This document shows positions 24,794-34,240 of a stretch of DNA of 64,000 bases, piece by piece. The first letter of the stretch is position 1. Each line of letters opens with the position of its first letter. The notes below the pieces were generated by a model that saw only the letters and a list, made by a program, of their open reading frames with translations, had not been told where the DNA came from and ran no database searches. Source of the stretch: Verrucomicrobia subdivision 3 bacterium UBA693 (GTDB lineage Bacteria; Verrucomicrobiota; Verrucomicrobiia; Limisphaerales; UBA8199); NCBI GenBank assembly GCA_002298785.1, contig DBMR01000108.1:60329-124328 (forward strand), written 5' to 3'. Both the position numbers and the translations under genes were made by a program.

Positions 24794-26023
24794 TTAAAGT
24801 GATTTTTCGTTAACCTTGGCCCCGTCCTTCAGGTCCGGGGGCCAGTCCACCGCCACGTGCTCGCCCGCTGCCAAACCGCTCGTGATCGTGGACTCGTCGT
24901 TGCCGCTCTCGGCCATCGTAACCGCCCGAAGTTCGGCGCGCCCGCCGGCCACAACCAGCACCATGTCCCGCCCATTCAGTTGGCGGATCGCGCCTTTGGG
25001 GACCTTCACCGCCCGGGTGGAGCTCCCCGTCTTCGCCTCGTTCGTATCGTAAAACCCGACCTTCACACTCATCTGGGGCAGGATGCGTGGATCCAGTTTG
25101 TCAAAACCGACGCGGACTCGCACGGTGGATTTTTGCCGATCCGCGGTGGGAATGATCGCGATGACTTTACAGGGGATTTTCCACTGCGAATAGGCATCCA
25201 GCACCGCCTGCACGGGCTGTCCCGCCGTGACGCGGTTGATGTAGCTTTCATTGACGTCGATCTCGATCTCCAGCGAGTCCATGTCCACAATGGTGCAAAT
25301 GCCCGTGCGCGTGAAGCCGCCTCCCGCTGATACCGGGGAGATCATTTCCCCGGGTTGGGCGTTTTTCGAGGTCACGATGCCAGTGAAGGGAGCGCGGATG
25401 ATGGTATCGTCCATTTGCTGCCGCCACAGGGCGACCTGCCGTTCATCCACCACTACCTGGCTTTCCTGCTGAGCTAAACGCGCCCGTTGGGCGAGTTCTG
25501 CCGCCTCCGCCCGGTCAAAATCCGCGGTGGTGGCAATTGCCGCCTGGAGCAGGCTTTGGACGCGACGCAGTTCGCGCGCCGCTTCCTGGATGCGCACCCT
25601 GGTTTCGGCCAGTCCTGCCTGTGTCGCCTTCAACTGGGCCTCTGCCAAATCCAGGCTGGCCTTGATGTTCGTGTCATCGAGCCTCGCGAGCATCTGGCCT
25701 TCCTGGACGCGCTTGCCTTCTTCCACGAGGATTTCCACGACTTTGCCAGTGACTTTGGAGGAGACGGTGGCTTCCCGGCGGGCGGTGACGTATCCAGAGG
25801 CATTCAGGACGGTTCTTTCACCGGTGGGACCGGCGGGAGCCCCCCGCACGATCGCCGTTCGCACTTCTACGGCACGGCTTCCGGCAAATCGATAAACAAC
25901 TATCCCGGCTCCGAGGAGCAGCAGAACCAGGAGCAACAGCATCAGCCATCCACGCGAGCCTTCCGTCGAGTGGTGGGGGCGGTCAATCTTCAAGTCATCC
26001 AGGCTGGTTTTGGATTGGCTCAT
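24794..26023 (-). CDS. Efflux periplasmic adaptor (HlyD/MacA-like membrane fusion protein)
   Basis: The 409-residue product has a cytoplasmic N-terminus, one membrane anchor (GWLMLLLLVLLLLGAGIVVYRFA), a split biotinyl-lipoyl domain (NASGYVTARREATVSSKVTGKV ... GIVTSKNAQPGEMISP), a coiled-coil hairpin around residues 125-200, and beta-barrel and membrane-proximal domains ending in a RND-adaptor-like VVAGGRAELRAVTM. It should bridge the ABC permeases to an outer-membrane channel. It is the first gene of the exporter operon and lies about 200 bp from the end of the convergently placed, same-strand CHRD gene terminator. Confidence 0.92.
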   Translation of the reverse strand: MSQSKTSLDDLKIDRPHHSTEGSRGWLMLLLLVLLLLGAGIVVYRFAGSRAVEVRTAIVRGAPAGPTGERTVLNASGYVTARREATVSSKVTGKVVEILVEEGKRVQEGQMLARLDDTNIKASLDLAEAQLKATQAGLAETRVRIQEAARELRRVQSLLQAAIATTADFDRAEAAELAQRARLAQQESQVVVDERQVALWRQQMDDTIIRAPFTGIVTSKNAQPGEMISPVSAGGGFTRTGICTIVDMDSLEIEIDVNESYINRVTAGQPVQAVLDAYSQWKIPCKVIAIIPTADRQKSTVRVRVGFDKLDPRILPQMSVKVGFYDTNEAKTGSSTRAVKVPKGAIRQLNGRDMVLVVAGGRAELRAVTMAESGNDESTITSGLAAGEHVAVDWPPDLKDGAKVNEKSL

Positions 26024-26157
26024 TAGCGAAAGGCGTAAGGAAACCCCCTTTCGCTTCTGGGGTCAATTCCGAATCACCCGCCGTCAATAACGCTCGGCAA
26101 AAGGACTCTGGGCCATGGGAGCCAACCGGTCGGAGCATTATTCAGCGTTCCGGGTAC

Positions 26158-26198
26158 AAAAAACACGCCGGGGCGGGGCGACCACCCAATCCCCGGCG
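26158..26198 (-). terminator. Rho-independent terminator of the CHRD/GSDH gene
   Basis: CGCCGGGG (26166-26173) pairs with CCCCGGCG (26191-26198) across a 17-base loop. On the minus strand the stem is followed by GTG and a run of six T (26158-26163). It lies 25 bp beyond the stop of the large secreted protein. Confidence 0.75.
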
Positions 26199-26223
26199 CT
26201 GCGGCCATTGACCACAACTTCAC

Positions 26224-29200
26224 TTACCTGAAGATATGGCCGCGAATTTCACCACCACCATTGAGGCTGGTGTGGACGTTTACATAGGTTAGCCCGTCAA
26301 TGAGGTTTAGCAGTTGCGGGACCGTCATGGGGGCAATGCCTGAAAGGCTGCCGGAAATGCCGTAAGCACCGCCATTGTAGGGATCTAGCGGCACGAGCAC
26401 TCCGGCGGTGCCGGTCAATGACGCCGGGCCATGGATGTGGGACGCCGTGGCGGTGCTCGACAGGTTCCGGTAGGTGACTGCCACCGCCAGTCGGTCGCGC
26501 ACGAGGGCGAAGGTTCCGGAGCCGGTGCCGGTGGTGGCCAGCGGAGTGGGTCGTTCATTGTTGCCACTTAAGGTGGAACTCATGGCTACGGGCGCGATTT
26601 GGCCGCGCATTTCGCCGCCCGGATTAGCCGCCGTGTGGAAGTTGATGTAGGTGGAACCGCCGAGCAAGGCGTTGCGTTGCGCCACCGTCAGGTTGACCGA
26701 GCCGGAGATGGTTCCAGCGGTGCCGAACGCGCCGCCATTGAACGGCGCCAGGTCGATCATGACGCCCGCGTTAACGGTGCTGCTGGCTGGACCATGAATG
26801 TGGGCCGCGGTGGCCGCACTGGAGAGTCCGCTGTAGCGTAAATTGAACGTAAGCCGATTTCCCTCGAGACTGAGAGTGCCGTCGCCAGTAGCGCTGTTGG
26901 TCAATGCGGTCGGTTTCTCCGCCAAACCGCTCAGCAGAACCGTCGCCGGCACCCCGGTGGGGTGAGGCACGATCTGGCCGCGAATCTCGCCGCCCGGGAA
27001 CAGGGCCGTGTGGAAATTGATGTAAGTCTGTCCGTCGATCATCGCGGACATCTGCGCGGGGGTCAGCGTGACACTGCCCGAGAGGCTGCCTTGGGATCCG
27101 AATGCCCCGCCGTTGAATGGCGAGAGGTCCACTAACACGCCGGCATTCTGGCCCGGGACTGCCGGACCATGTATATGGGCTGCAGTAGCCGATCCACTCA
27201 GGCCCGCGTAGGTGACATTTAAAGTGAGTTGATTTCCCACCAGGGACAGATTCCCCAAGCCACGACCAGTGGCGGACGTCACCGGATTTTCCCGCGAGCC
27301 GCTGAGCTCCACCTGAAGGTTCACCGGTGCGATCTGTCCGCGAATTTCTCCACCGGGGAAGGAGGCCGTGTGGAAGTTGATGTAACTGAGACCGGCGAGA
27401 ACGTACGCCTTTTGGGTGTCGGTGAGCACGATGACGCCGGACACGGTCCCGTTTGAACCCCACGCCCCGCCATTGTAGGGGGAGAAATCGATCAGCACCC
27501 CGGAGTTTCCGGAGGTGCTGGCCGGGGCGTGAATATGCGCGGCTGTCGCATTACCCGAGAGCCCCTGGTAGCTGATGTTGAATGTCATGCTGTTTCCATT
27601 CAGGTGAAAGATCCCGAAGGCCGTGGCCGTGGAACCGTTGACCGGATGCTCACCCCCGCCGGTGGCATAAGCCGTCAGCGGGACGGTGGGGAGGCGTCCG
27701 GCTTCCTCGACGCGGAAGAACCCGGCAGCGCCATTTTGAGCTACGACGGCGGCGCGTTGGTTTGTGATCACAACGCTGGTCCAACTGGCATCAGCCAGCT
27801 CGCTTTTTCGCTGCAGAGCGAACGGGCCCAAACCGCCGGACCAGGACGCGGCCACATTGGTATTGTTGGCCGGCGTCAGGCCGCCGAGGTTCAGCGCAGT
27901 GCCAACCGGTACGAGTTTGACCATGCGGCCGGCGTCTCCGCTGGGTCCAAGCCAGCGGCTGCCGAACGCGTAGAGTTCGCTATCCGGTCCCTCGCCAAAG
28001 CCTTTCAGCCATAAACCGAGCAGTCGATCATCGCCGCCCATGCGCAGTTCCGTCACGCCATTTGTGTCATCCAGGTAGAACAAGCGGCCACTCGGCGCGG
28101 AGAAACTGCCCCAATCTCCGAAAACATAGCGCCCCGCAAGCTGTGGGATCGCCGTGCCTCGATACACAAAGCCACCAATGACCGCCGAACCGTCGTCGTG
28201 ATCGTACTGTGCGATGGGATCGATCATGCCGGTCGGGGGTTGACGTACCGGAGCGGTAACGACTGAGCCTGAGCTCGGATCAAACCAAAATGCGCCTTCC
28301 CGAAGATTCCAGCCGTAATTACCGCCGGCGGTGATAATGTCGACCTCCTCGACTTTGTTCTGGCCGACATCCGCCAGGTATAACTGGCCGGTTTGACGAT
28401 CAAAACTGAACGAGAATGGATTTCGCAATCCGTAAGCATAGATCTCCGGTAGAGCGTTCGTCCCGATGAAGGGATTGCCAGCCGGAATGCCGTACTTGCC
28501 GTTCGCGGCATTGTTTCCGTTCACATCGATGCGAATAACCTTCCCCAGGATGCGGTTGAGATCCTGCGCGTTTCCACCCGCCACGTGGCCCGTGCCGACG
28601 TCGTTCGCCTGGCCACCGTCACCCAGAGTTACATACAACAAGCCATCCGGGCCAAACCGCATCGTGCCGCCGTTGTGATTCGATTGGGGTTCGTCGATGC
28701 GCATCACTTCGCGTCGGGAGGCCACGTCGACGAGGTTGGAATTGGCGGCGCTGATGCGCCACTCGGTGATGACCGATTGATGGTCGTTCGCCACACCCGT
28801 CGTGAAATCCGCCGTGCCGTTGACCGGTTCGGAGGTGTACGTGTAGATCAATGGGTTCTGCGCAAAGTTGGGATGGACGGCGAGACCCAGCAATCCCCGC
28901 TCGTCGTAGGCCCCCAGCAGGACCAGGCGGGAGCGCAAATCCAGCAGGGGCGTGGCCAACCGCGTTTTCCCAATGATTACGTGCACCCGGCCATCCTGGT
29001 CATTCACAAACATGCGGCCGCTGCTGTCATCCGGCACGGCCATGCTCAAAGGAGACGCCATGCCGTCAGCGATCGTCTCGAGTTCGACGGCGATATCGCC
29101 CTTGGGAATTCGGGGGACGATCGGGTTACTGATGACCACGCTGCCTACCGAGATGGTTACGGCTGTGGAGGTGGTGGTGGCGCCCAGATTATCGGTGGCG

Positions 29201-30120
29201 ACCACCGTCAAATTGTGGCTCCCCGGAAAAAGCCCGACGGTCAAGGAGTACGGCGCAGACGCAATATTGCCCAGCAAGGTTGCTCCATCGAAGAAAGCCA
29301 CATTGGTTACCGTGCCGTCGTTGTCGGTCGCGGTGGCTTCGATGGTCACGTTCGCCGGGGTGGTGAATGCCGCGCCATTGGTGGGATTGTTGATGCCGGC
29401 CATGGGCGGATTGTTGGAACTGGTGGCCGGCGTGTAGCCAATCGTCAATGTTGGTTTATCCACGCTTTCGCGCGAACCAAATCCTCGTACCGTACGGTCG
29501 TTTACCTCGTCCTGAGATTTTAGGAGCCAGCCGAAGTTCTGAGCACTGTTGGCTAGCCAGAATTGCACGTCAGCCAGGACCCCCGATCCACCCCAGGCAT
29601 ATACGGCGTTCACGGTGGAATTCACCGCTACGGTGGCGCTGGGGGTGCCGGTGGTGTCGGCCATTGCGCCCGGGGTCGTCCAGTTCGCGGTTCCCTGAAT
29701 TCTGGCATTCCAGGAACTTTCTCCGGTACTGGCCGGTCCGCCGTTATTCGACGCAGAATTCGTCCCTTCCGCCCACGCGGCGTTCACCCGCAAAAGATCA
29801 AAGGAGGAATCAACCGCACCGAAACCCGGGATCTTCACCGCTTTCAGAGTCAGCACCGCCGAGGTCACAACCGAACCCGACGGCAGGCCGCTGAGATCAA
29901 AGCGCAGCAATCCGTGCCGGATGCCGGGCGTTCCCAGGTTGCCGCCGTCGCGGCCCGCGTCGAATGAACTAAGCCCCCCGCCGTTATTATTAAGCGCCGC
30001 GCTGTTGATAAAGGTGTCCGCCACGGGGTTGAAAATCATCGAGTCCCCGTGTGCGCCGGTGGGCGCGAACCACAGGGCCAATAACAATGTCCCTGCCATC
30101 TTTCCGAGCTGTTTTCTCAT
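26224..30120 (-). CDS. Giant secreted protein: DNRLRE, Ig-like, glucose/sorbosone dehydrogenase and four CHRD domains
   Basis: The ATG at 30120 gives 1298 residues with a signal peptide (MRKQLGKMAGTLLLALWF). Another ATG at 30147 is possible, and longer starts overlap the divergent sigma gene. Domains in order: a DNRLRE/CBM96-like domain (about 25-215, DTFINSAALNNNGGG); an Ig-like domain (about 230-325, ATATDNDGTVTNVAFFDG); a PQQ-type glucose/sorbosone dehydrogenase propeller (about 335-720) with SNHNGGTMRFGPDGLLYV and EIYAYGLRNPFSFSFD; a Trp/Phe-rich linker module (about 750-805); and four CHRD domains of about 120 residues each (810-1298). Each CHRD carries TAAHIHGPA, YINFHT and GGEIRGQI or variants. 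It is probably an extracellular enzyme binding polysaccharide or the cell surface. The ECF sigma gene is divergent and may control it. Confidence 0.88.
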   Translation of the reverse strand: MRKQLGKMAGTLLLALWFAPTGAHGDSMIFNPVADTFINSAALNNNGGGLSSFDAGRDGGNLGTPGIRHGLLRFDLSGLPSGSVVTSAVLTLKAVKIPGFGAVDSSFDLLRVNAAWAEGTNSASNNGGPASTGESSWNARIQGTANWTTPGAMADTTGTPSATVAVNSTVNAVYAWGGSGVLADVQFWLANSAQNFGWLLKSQDEVNDRTVRGFGSRESVDKPTLTIGYTPATSSNNPPMAGINNPTNGAAFTTPANVTIEATATDNDGTVTNVAFFDGATLLGNIASAPYSLTVGLFPGSHNLTVVATDNLGATTTSTAVTISVGSVVISNPIVPRIPKGDIAVELETIADGMASPLSMAVPDDSSGRMFVNDQDGRVHVIIGKTRLATPLLDLRSRLVLLGAYDERGLLGLAVHPNFAQNPLIYTYTSEPVNGTADFTTGVANDHQSVITEWRISAANSNLVDVASRREVMRIDEPQSNHNGGTMRFGPDGLLYVTLGDGGQANDVGTGHVAGGNAQDLNRILGKVIRIDVNGNNAANGKYGIPAGNPFIGTNALPEIYAYGLRNPFSFSFDRQTGQLYLADVGQNKVEEVDIITAGGNYGWNLREGAFWFDPSSGSVVTAPVRQPPTGMIDPIAQYDHDDGSAVIGGFVYRGTAIPQLAGRYVFGDWGSFSAPSGRLFYLDDTNGVTELRMGGDDRLLGLWLKGFGEGPDSELYAFGSRWLGPSGDAGRMVKLVPVGTALNLGGLTPANNTNVAASWSGGLGPFALQRKSELADASWTSVVITNQRAAVVAQNGAAGFFRVEEAGRLPTVPLTAYATGGGEHPVNGSTATAFGIFHLNGNSMTFNISYQGLSGNATAAHIHAPASTSGNSGVLIDFSPYNGGAWGSNGTVSGVIVLTDTQKAYVLAGLSYINFHTASFPGGEIRGQIAPVNLQVELSGSRENPVTSATGRGLGNLSLVGNQLTLNVTYAGLSGSATAAHIHGPAVPGQNAGVLVDLSPFNGGAFGSQGSLSGSVTLTPAQMSAMIDGQTYINFHTALFPGGEIRGQIVPHPTGVPATVLLSGLAEKPTALTNSATGDGTLSLEGNRLTFNLRYSGLSSAATAAHIHGPASSTVNAGVMIDLAPFNGGAFGTAGTISGSVNLTVAQRNALLGGSTYINFHTAANPGGEMRGQIAPVAMSSTLSGNNERPTPLATTGTGSGTFALVRDRLAVAVTYRNLSSTATASHIHGPASLTGTAGVLVPLDPYNGGAYGISGSLSGIAPMTVPQLLNLIDGLTYVNVHTSLNGGGEIRGHIFR

Positions 30121-30476
30121 GTGTGTTTTTCGAGTTGTGGTGTACATGCTGATCGGCACGATCCGCTCCCCGCCGGCCAAGTTTCGGTCGCGGCGCTCGG
30201 TCGGGTCCGGGACCGGATGATCCCGGATCCACGGCACCGTGAGCGTGAACTCGCGCTCGCCCCATACCAGGATCGGGATGCGGCGGACGGGGTTCTTCTC
30301 GTGTTCCATACTAATGAGAGGCATGAGACCTGTTGATGGTTCCCAAATATTTTTGCCACCCCCCAAAGATCGGGGAATGGTCGGCGGTGGGGAGCCGGTT
30401 TCCGGCGCCCCTATCCCATGCTTGCCACACTGGTTTCGTGGTTTTAGGCTGTGCTTGCATTTTTTTGGGAACCTTT
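30121..30476. other. Divergent regulatory region between the CHRD protein and the ECF sigma gene
   Basis: This 356-bp interval carries the start regions of two divergent genes. Open frames on both strands continue into it, but their products here (arginine- and proline-rich) lack any recognisable domain. I could not fix promoters with confidence. Confidence 0.5.
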
Positions 30477-31037
30477 GTGCCGGCTCAAGACTCACATTTC
30501 GGAAGCCCCATAGGGGGCGAACTGGACTTCGACTCGATCGTAAGCCAGTTTTACGAGCCGCTATACCGATTTGCGATGAGTCTGAGCCGTACGGAACATG
30601 ATGCCGCTGACCTGGTGCAGGAGACGTTTCTGACCTTGGCGGCCAAAGGGCACCAGTTGCGGGATTCCTCAAAGGTTAAGCCCTGGCTCTTCACGACCCT
30701 GCATCGGACCTTTCTGGCTGGGCAACGGCATGGGACGCGGTTTCACCATGTGGAATTGGAGGAGGCTCAGGACGAGTTGCCGGCGGCGGAGGCGGGCTTT
30801 TCCGTATCGCTTGATGCCCGGGAGGCAGTCGAGTTGCTGGCCGCGGTGGATCCACAATACCGGGCCGCGCTCGCCCTCTTTTACCTGGAAGACTATTCCT
30901 ACCCTGAAATCGCCGCAGTGCTGGAAATCCCGCTGGGCACGGTCAAATCCCGGCTGGCCCGGGGTCTGATGCAGTTGAAAGCACTGGCCGGAAGATCTCT
31001 TCGGGGCGCCCGGGGGGAAGGAGGAACTAGTGAATAG
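30477..31037 (+). CDS. ECF-type RNA polymerase sigma factor
   Basis: The GTG at 30477 gives 186 residues with about 17 residues before the sigma region 2, as is normal. An upstream ATG at 30336 would add a Cys/Pro-rich stretch unlike sigma factors. Region 2 is FYEPLYRFAMSLSRTEHDAADLVQETFLTL. Region 4 contains LALFYLEDYSYPEIAAVLEI and GTVKSRLARGLMQLK, a complete helix-turn-helix. The 3' end overlaps the next gene by eight bases, so sigma and its presumed partner are translated together. The start codon choice is uncertain. The family is firm. Confidence 0.85.
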   Translation: MPAQDSHFGSPIGGELDFDSIVSQFYEPLYRFAMSLSRTEHDAADLVQETFLTLAAKGHQLRDSSKVKPWLFTTLHRTFLAGQRHGTRFHHVELEEAQDELPAAEAGFSVSLDAREAVELLAAVDPQYRAALALFYLEDYSYPEIAAVLEIPLGTVKSRLARGLMQLKALAGRSLRGARGEGGTSE

Positions 31038-31770
31038 CGCGGACGCGAAAAAAGTGCTGATCTTGTATCGTCCGGGGCTGGCGGACGAGCAGGATCCGGA
31101 GATCGCCGAGGCTTTGGCGGTTACGCGGACCGATCCGGAATTGGCCACCTGGTTCCGGCAGCACTGTGAATTTCAGGAGACCATGCGGCGCAGCCTGCGT
31201 CAGTTGGCGCCGCCTGCCGATCTCAAAGCACGGATCCTGGCCTCCAGAAAAGTGGTTCCGTTGCCGGTCGCCTTTTGGCGGAGACCGGCAACGCGGTGGA
31301 TGGCCGCGGCGGCGGTGGTCCTGCTATTGGCCGGCGGAGGCGCGCTGTTCAACCGTCCCGCGTCATATGAACGGTTTGCCCTGTACCAGTCCCGCATGGT
31401 GGCCAGCGCGGTGCGGGATTATCACATGGACGTGCATACCTCGGACATGGCGCGGTTGCGCGAGCACCTGGCTGCGGGTGGTGCGCCGGCGGATTACCTG
31501 GTGCCGGAAGGTTTGCGGTCCCGCAAATTAACGGGGGGCGGAGTGCTCAAATGGCGCGGGCATCCGGTGAGCATGGTTTGTTTCGACCGGGGCGACAAAG
31601 AGATGGTTTTTCTTTTCGTAACCGACCGTTCGGCTGTCAAGGATCCGCCACCCGCCCAACCCCAGGTTTCGCAGGTGGCCGACCAGGTGTCCGTAAGCTG
31701 GACCAGCGGCGACAAGATTTACACCCTTGCCGGACCGGAGGAACCTGGATTCGTGAAGAAATACCTTTGA
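31030..31770 (+). CDS. Putative anti-sigma factor, single-pass membrane protein
   Basis: The GTG at 31030 overlaps the sigma gene by eight bases. The 246-residue product has a cytoplasmic N-terminal region of about 85 residues, one transmembrane helix (WMAAAAVVLLLAGGGALF, residues about 90-107) and a periplasmic domain of about 135 residues. No canonical zinc-binding HxxxCxxC motif is present; the N-terminal part has only an isolated HCEF. Position, size and topology fit an anti-sigma factor for the ECF protein, but this is inference from context. The periplasmic domain (SVSWTSGDKIYTLAGPEEP at the end) could sense an envelope signal. The downstream pseudopilin gene is convergent, 10 bp away. 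Confidence 0.65.
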   Translation: MNSADAKKVLILYRPGLADEQDPEIAEALAVTRTDPELATWFRQHCEFQETMRRSLRQLAPPADLKARILASRKVVPLPVAFWRRPATRWMAAAAVVLLLAGGGALFNRPASYERFALYQSRMVASAVRDYHMDVHTSDMARLREHLAAGGAPADYLVPEGLRSRKLTGGGVLKWRGHPVSMVCFDRGDKEMVFLFVTDRSAVKDPPPAQPQVSQVADQVSVSWTSGDKIYTLAGPEEPGFVKKYL

Positions 31771-31780
31771 AGCGAGCGGG

Positions 31781-32650
31781 CTAGTAGCCGCCTCGCGTGC
31801 CGGAGTCGTAAGCGTTCTCGGCGCTCATGCGAGCCATCAGCCAGTTAAAATCCCCCAGTTCCGGGTAGGGAATTGCAAACGGAAGATGCGCGGCATAGGC
31901 CGCGTTAGGCGGGCGCGTGCTGGCAAACCGCCACTTATGCGCGACCGCGTGCCCGTCCGCGAAGGTGAGATTCGCTCCGCCATTGTGCCAGGAGGCTGGA
32001 AGGTCCATCCACCGGTTGCTTTCCGGTTGGTCCAGGAAATACCCATCATTGAGGCTGTCGGGATGCTCCTCGATGAAAACAAAAATCTCGGTTGGTTGCG
32101 GAATCTGAGTGGCCTTGAAGTACTGCTGGTAGTACGGATTATTTACGTTTGCACCGGTGCGGGTGAACTCCCCGGCGTCCCCCACCATCATGTTCATGGA
32201 TAAACTGCGGACGCGCCGGGACCAACCGACCTCCGCCTGCAGATCGCTAACGACGTTGTCGGAAGGGCAACGATAAACTCCCGCCTGCCGTCCCAGGTAG
32301 CTACCGATGCCGCCTTTGGTCAAAACGATGGTGTTGGTGTTGTCCGAATCCACCTCCCAGCTCATGATTGGGCTGGTCCAATTGACGTATTGATCCTGAG
32401 CCACCGCCTGCTTGATCTCCGCCGTGCCGAGATTGTAGGGCATGCGGTCATTGGCGTCTCCCGCATAAAGCATCGACGCCAGGCTGACCTGTCTCAAATT
32501 ATTGAGGCAGGCAATGGCGCGGGATTTGGCGCGGGCGCTCGCGAGCACCGGCAAGAGCAACGCGGCCAGGATCCCAATGACGGCAATAACCACCAGCAGC
32601 TCCACCAGCGTAAAGGCGGAGTCGGTCTTCTTTGCCCTGCAAATCAGCAT
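31781..32650 (-). CDS. Prepilin-like protein (type II pseudopilin, H-x9-DG class)
   Basis: The 289-residue product has a class III prepilin leader: short basic N-terminus, then AFTLVELLVVIAVIGILAALLLPVLA with the conserved Glu at +5. The C-terminal part contains HNGGANLTFADGH, the H-x9-DG motif of the Verrucomicrobiota/Planctomycetota pseudopilin family, whose members exist in large numbers per genome and whose exact role is unknown. It should be processed by a prepilin peptidase and inserted through a type II/type IV assembly system; a PilC-like platform protein is present in the window at 17317-18528. It is a single gene, convergent with the anti-sigma gene. Confidence 0.92.
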   Translation of the reverse strand: MLICRAKKTDSAFTLVELLVVIAVIGILAALLLPVLASARAKSRAIACLNNLRQVSLASMLYAGDANDRMPYNLGTAEIKQAVAQDQYVNWTSPIMSWEVDSDNTNTIVLTKGGIGSYLGRQAGVYRCPSDNVVSDLQAEVGWSRRVRSLSMNMMVGDAGEFTRTGANVNNPYYQQYFKATQIPQPTEIFVFIEEHPDSLNDGYFLDQPESNRWMDLPASWHNGGANLTFADGHAVAHKWRFASTRPPNAAYAAHLPFAIPYPELGDFNWLMARMSAENAYDSGTRGGY

Positions 32651-32739
32651 ACCGTTTACAGTGATAGAGTTAAGGCAAACTTCAAGTGTCTATTAGATAC
32701 GGATAAGCCACCCGCCCCCATTTGTCAAAATGGACTGTG

Positions 32740-32761
32740 CCCCGGGCGTGAGCGCCCGGGG
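32740..32761 (-). terminator. Hairpin, possible terminator of the Gfo/Idh gene
   Basis: A perfect 9-bp stem, CCCCGGGCG (32740-32748) and CGCCCGGGG (32753-32761), with a four-base loop, lies 51 bp past the Gfo/Idh stop. The T-rich stretch after it on the minus strand is interrupted, so termination may be weak. Confidence 0.45.
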
Positions 32762-32812
32762 ATCGGCACCTTCAGAATTAGTGGGACGAGGGCTGGAACC
32801 GTCGTTTGGCGT

Positions 32813-34240
32813 TTAACCGCCGACGCGCCAGCCTTCGCGGTAATGGGAATTGACGAACTGGTTGGCTTCCTCGAGATTCGTGAAGCGCAACGCTTCACTG
32901 TCCCAGCGGAGCTTTTGGAGGGTCAAATCTTCGCGCAATTGAAGTCGCAAGGCCACATTTCCGAGCAGGACGGCCTCCGTCAATGGTCCGGCCCAGTCGA
33001 AGTTTGCTCCGGCTTTGGGTCCGCCTTTGCATGCTCGGACCCACTCCTCGTGGTGCCCGACCGATCTTGGCAGCGTGCTGGCGATGGTGCCGACCGCTTT
33101 TCGTCGGGCTTCAGGGAAGATCGCGTTGTTCAGGATGTAACCCTCGTCCCCGATAATTAGCCGTCCGTTGTCCGCCATGGGCACGCTGTCGGGGAGGGAT
33201 TCGGGGCGGGGCGGGCGCAACCCGCCATCATACCAGCACAATTTGCACGGCGGCATCTCGATATCGCCTTTGGGGCCGGTGGCGACGCCGGTCAGAAACT
33301 CGTTGATAGTCTGCCGAGCGGCGGAGCGGGCTGGGAAATGGTAAGTCACCATGGACCCGAGGGGGTAGGTTTCTTTGTTCACACGGGTGGAGGCCGCCTG
33401 GACGGTGAGCGGCGCGCCGAGTTTGAGCGCGCGAAAAATCGAATCCAACGCATGACAGCCGATGTCCCCGAGCGCGCCGGTTCCGAAATCCCACCACCCG
33501 CGCCAGCGGAAGGGCAGGTAAATCGGATTATAGGCCCTCTTGGGTGCTGGTCCCAGCCACATATCCCAATCCAGGGTATCCGGAACAGCGGGCGTATCTT
33601 TCGGTTTCTCTACGCCTTGTGGCCAATACTCGTTAAACAAGCCGTTGGAAGGGCGATCAGTCCAGATGTGGGCTTCACGCACTTTGCCGATGGCTCCGGA
33701 CCAGATGTTTTCGCACAGCCGCCGGGTATCTTCGGAAGCCTGACCCTGGTTCCCCATCTGCGTGGCGACTTTCGCCTCGCGCGCGGCTTTTGCGAGGAGG
33801 CGGGCCTCGCCAACCGTATGGGTCAACGGCTTTTCGCAGTAGACGTGTTTGCCGCGCCGGATGGCTTCGAGCGCGGCGAAGGCGTGCCAATGGTCCGGCG
33901 TGGCGATCACCACCGCGTCAATTTCTTTCACCTCATCCAGCATCTTGCGCAGGTCCGTGAACTGCTGCGCTTTGGGGTAACGCTTGAACGTGTGGGCGGC
34001 GTGCGCTTTGTCGACGTCGCATAGGGCGACGATATTCTCGCTCTCGAACGAGCGCAGGTCGGACGCGCCCTGGCCGCCGATGCCGATGCCAGCAATGTTT
34101 AGTTTGCGGTTTGGAGCATTTTCACCGCGCAGATTGGCTACAAACGCCGGGGCCGCCCAAAGTGCGGCGGCGGAGGCGGAGCACGTGGAAAGGAAATGTC
34201 GGCGATTCAGAGTGAGGGAATTTTTTGCTGGGGTATTCAT
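32813..34240 (-). CDS. Tat-exported Gfo/Idh/MocA family oxidoreductase
   Basis: The 475-residue protein begins with a twin-arginine leader (NRRHFLSTCSASAAALWAA), so it is exported folded with its cofactor. A Rossmann domain follows (LNIAGIGIGGQGASDL), then the family's DHWHAFAALEAIRRGKHVYCEKPLTH with the catalytic EKP lysine, and a C-terminal alpha/beta domain typical of the large Verrucomicrobiota/Planctomycetota subgroup. Members oxidise or epimerise sugars using NAD(P). Exported homologues are thought to generate 3-keto-sugars for DUF1080-type enzymes, but the DUF1080 gene of this window lies 29 kb away. The gene is divergent from galK with about 200 bp between. Confidence 0.93.
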   Translation of the reverse strand: MNTPAKNSLTLNRRHFLSTCSASAAALWAAPAFVANLRGENAPNRKLNIAGIGIGGQGASDLRSFESENIVALCDVDKAHAAHTFKRYPKAQQFTDLRKMLDEVKEIDAVVIATPDHWHAFAALEAIRRGKHVYCEKPLTHTVGEARLLAKAAREAKVATQMGNQGQASEDTRRLCENIWSGAIGKVREAHIWTDRPSNGLFNEYWPQGVEKPKDTPAVPDTLDWDMWLGPAPKRAYNPIYLPFRWRGWWDFGTGALGDIGCHALDSIFRALKLGAPLTVQAASTRVNKETYPLGSMVTYHFPARSAARQTINEFLTGVATGPKGDIEMPPCKLCWYDGGLRPPRPESLPDSVPMADNGRLIIGDEGYILNNAIFPEARRKAVGTIASTLPRSVGHHEEWVRACKGGPKAGANFDWAGPLTEAVLLGNVALRLQLREDLTLQKLRWDSEALRFTNLEEANQFVNSHYREGWRVGG

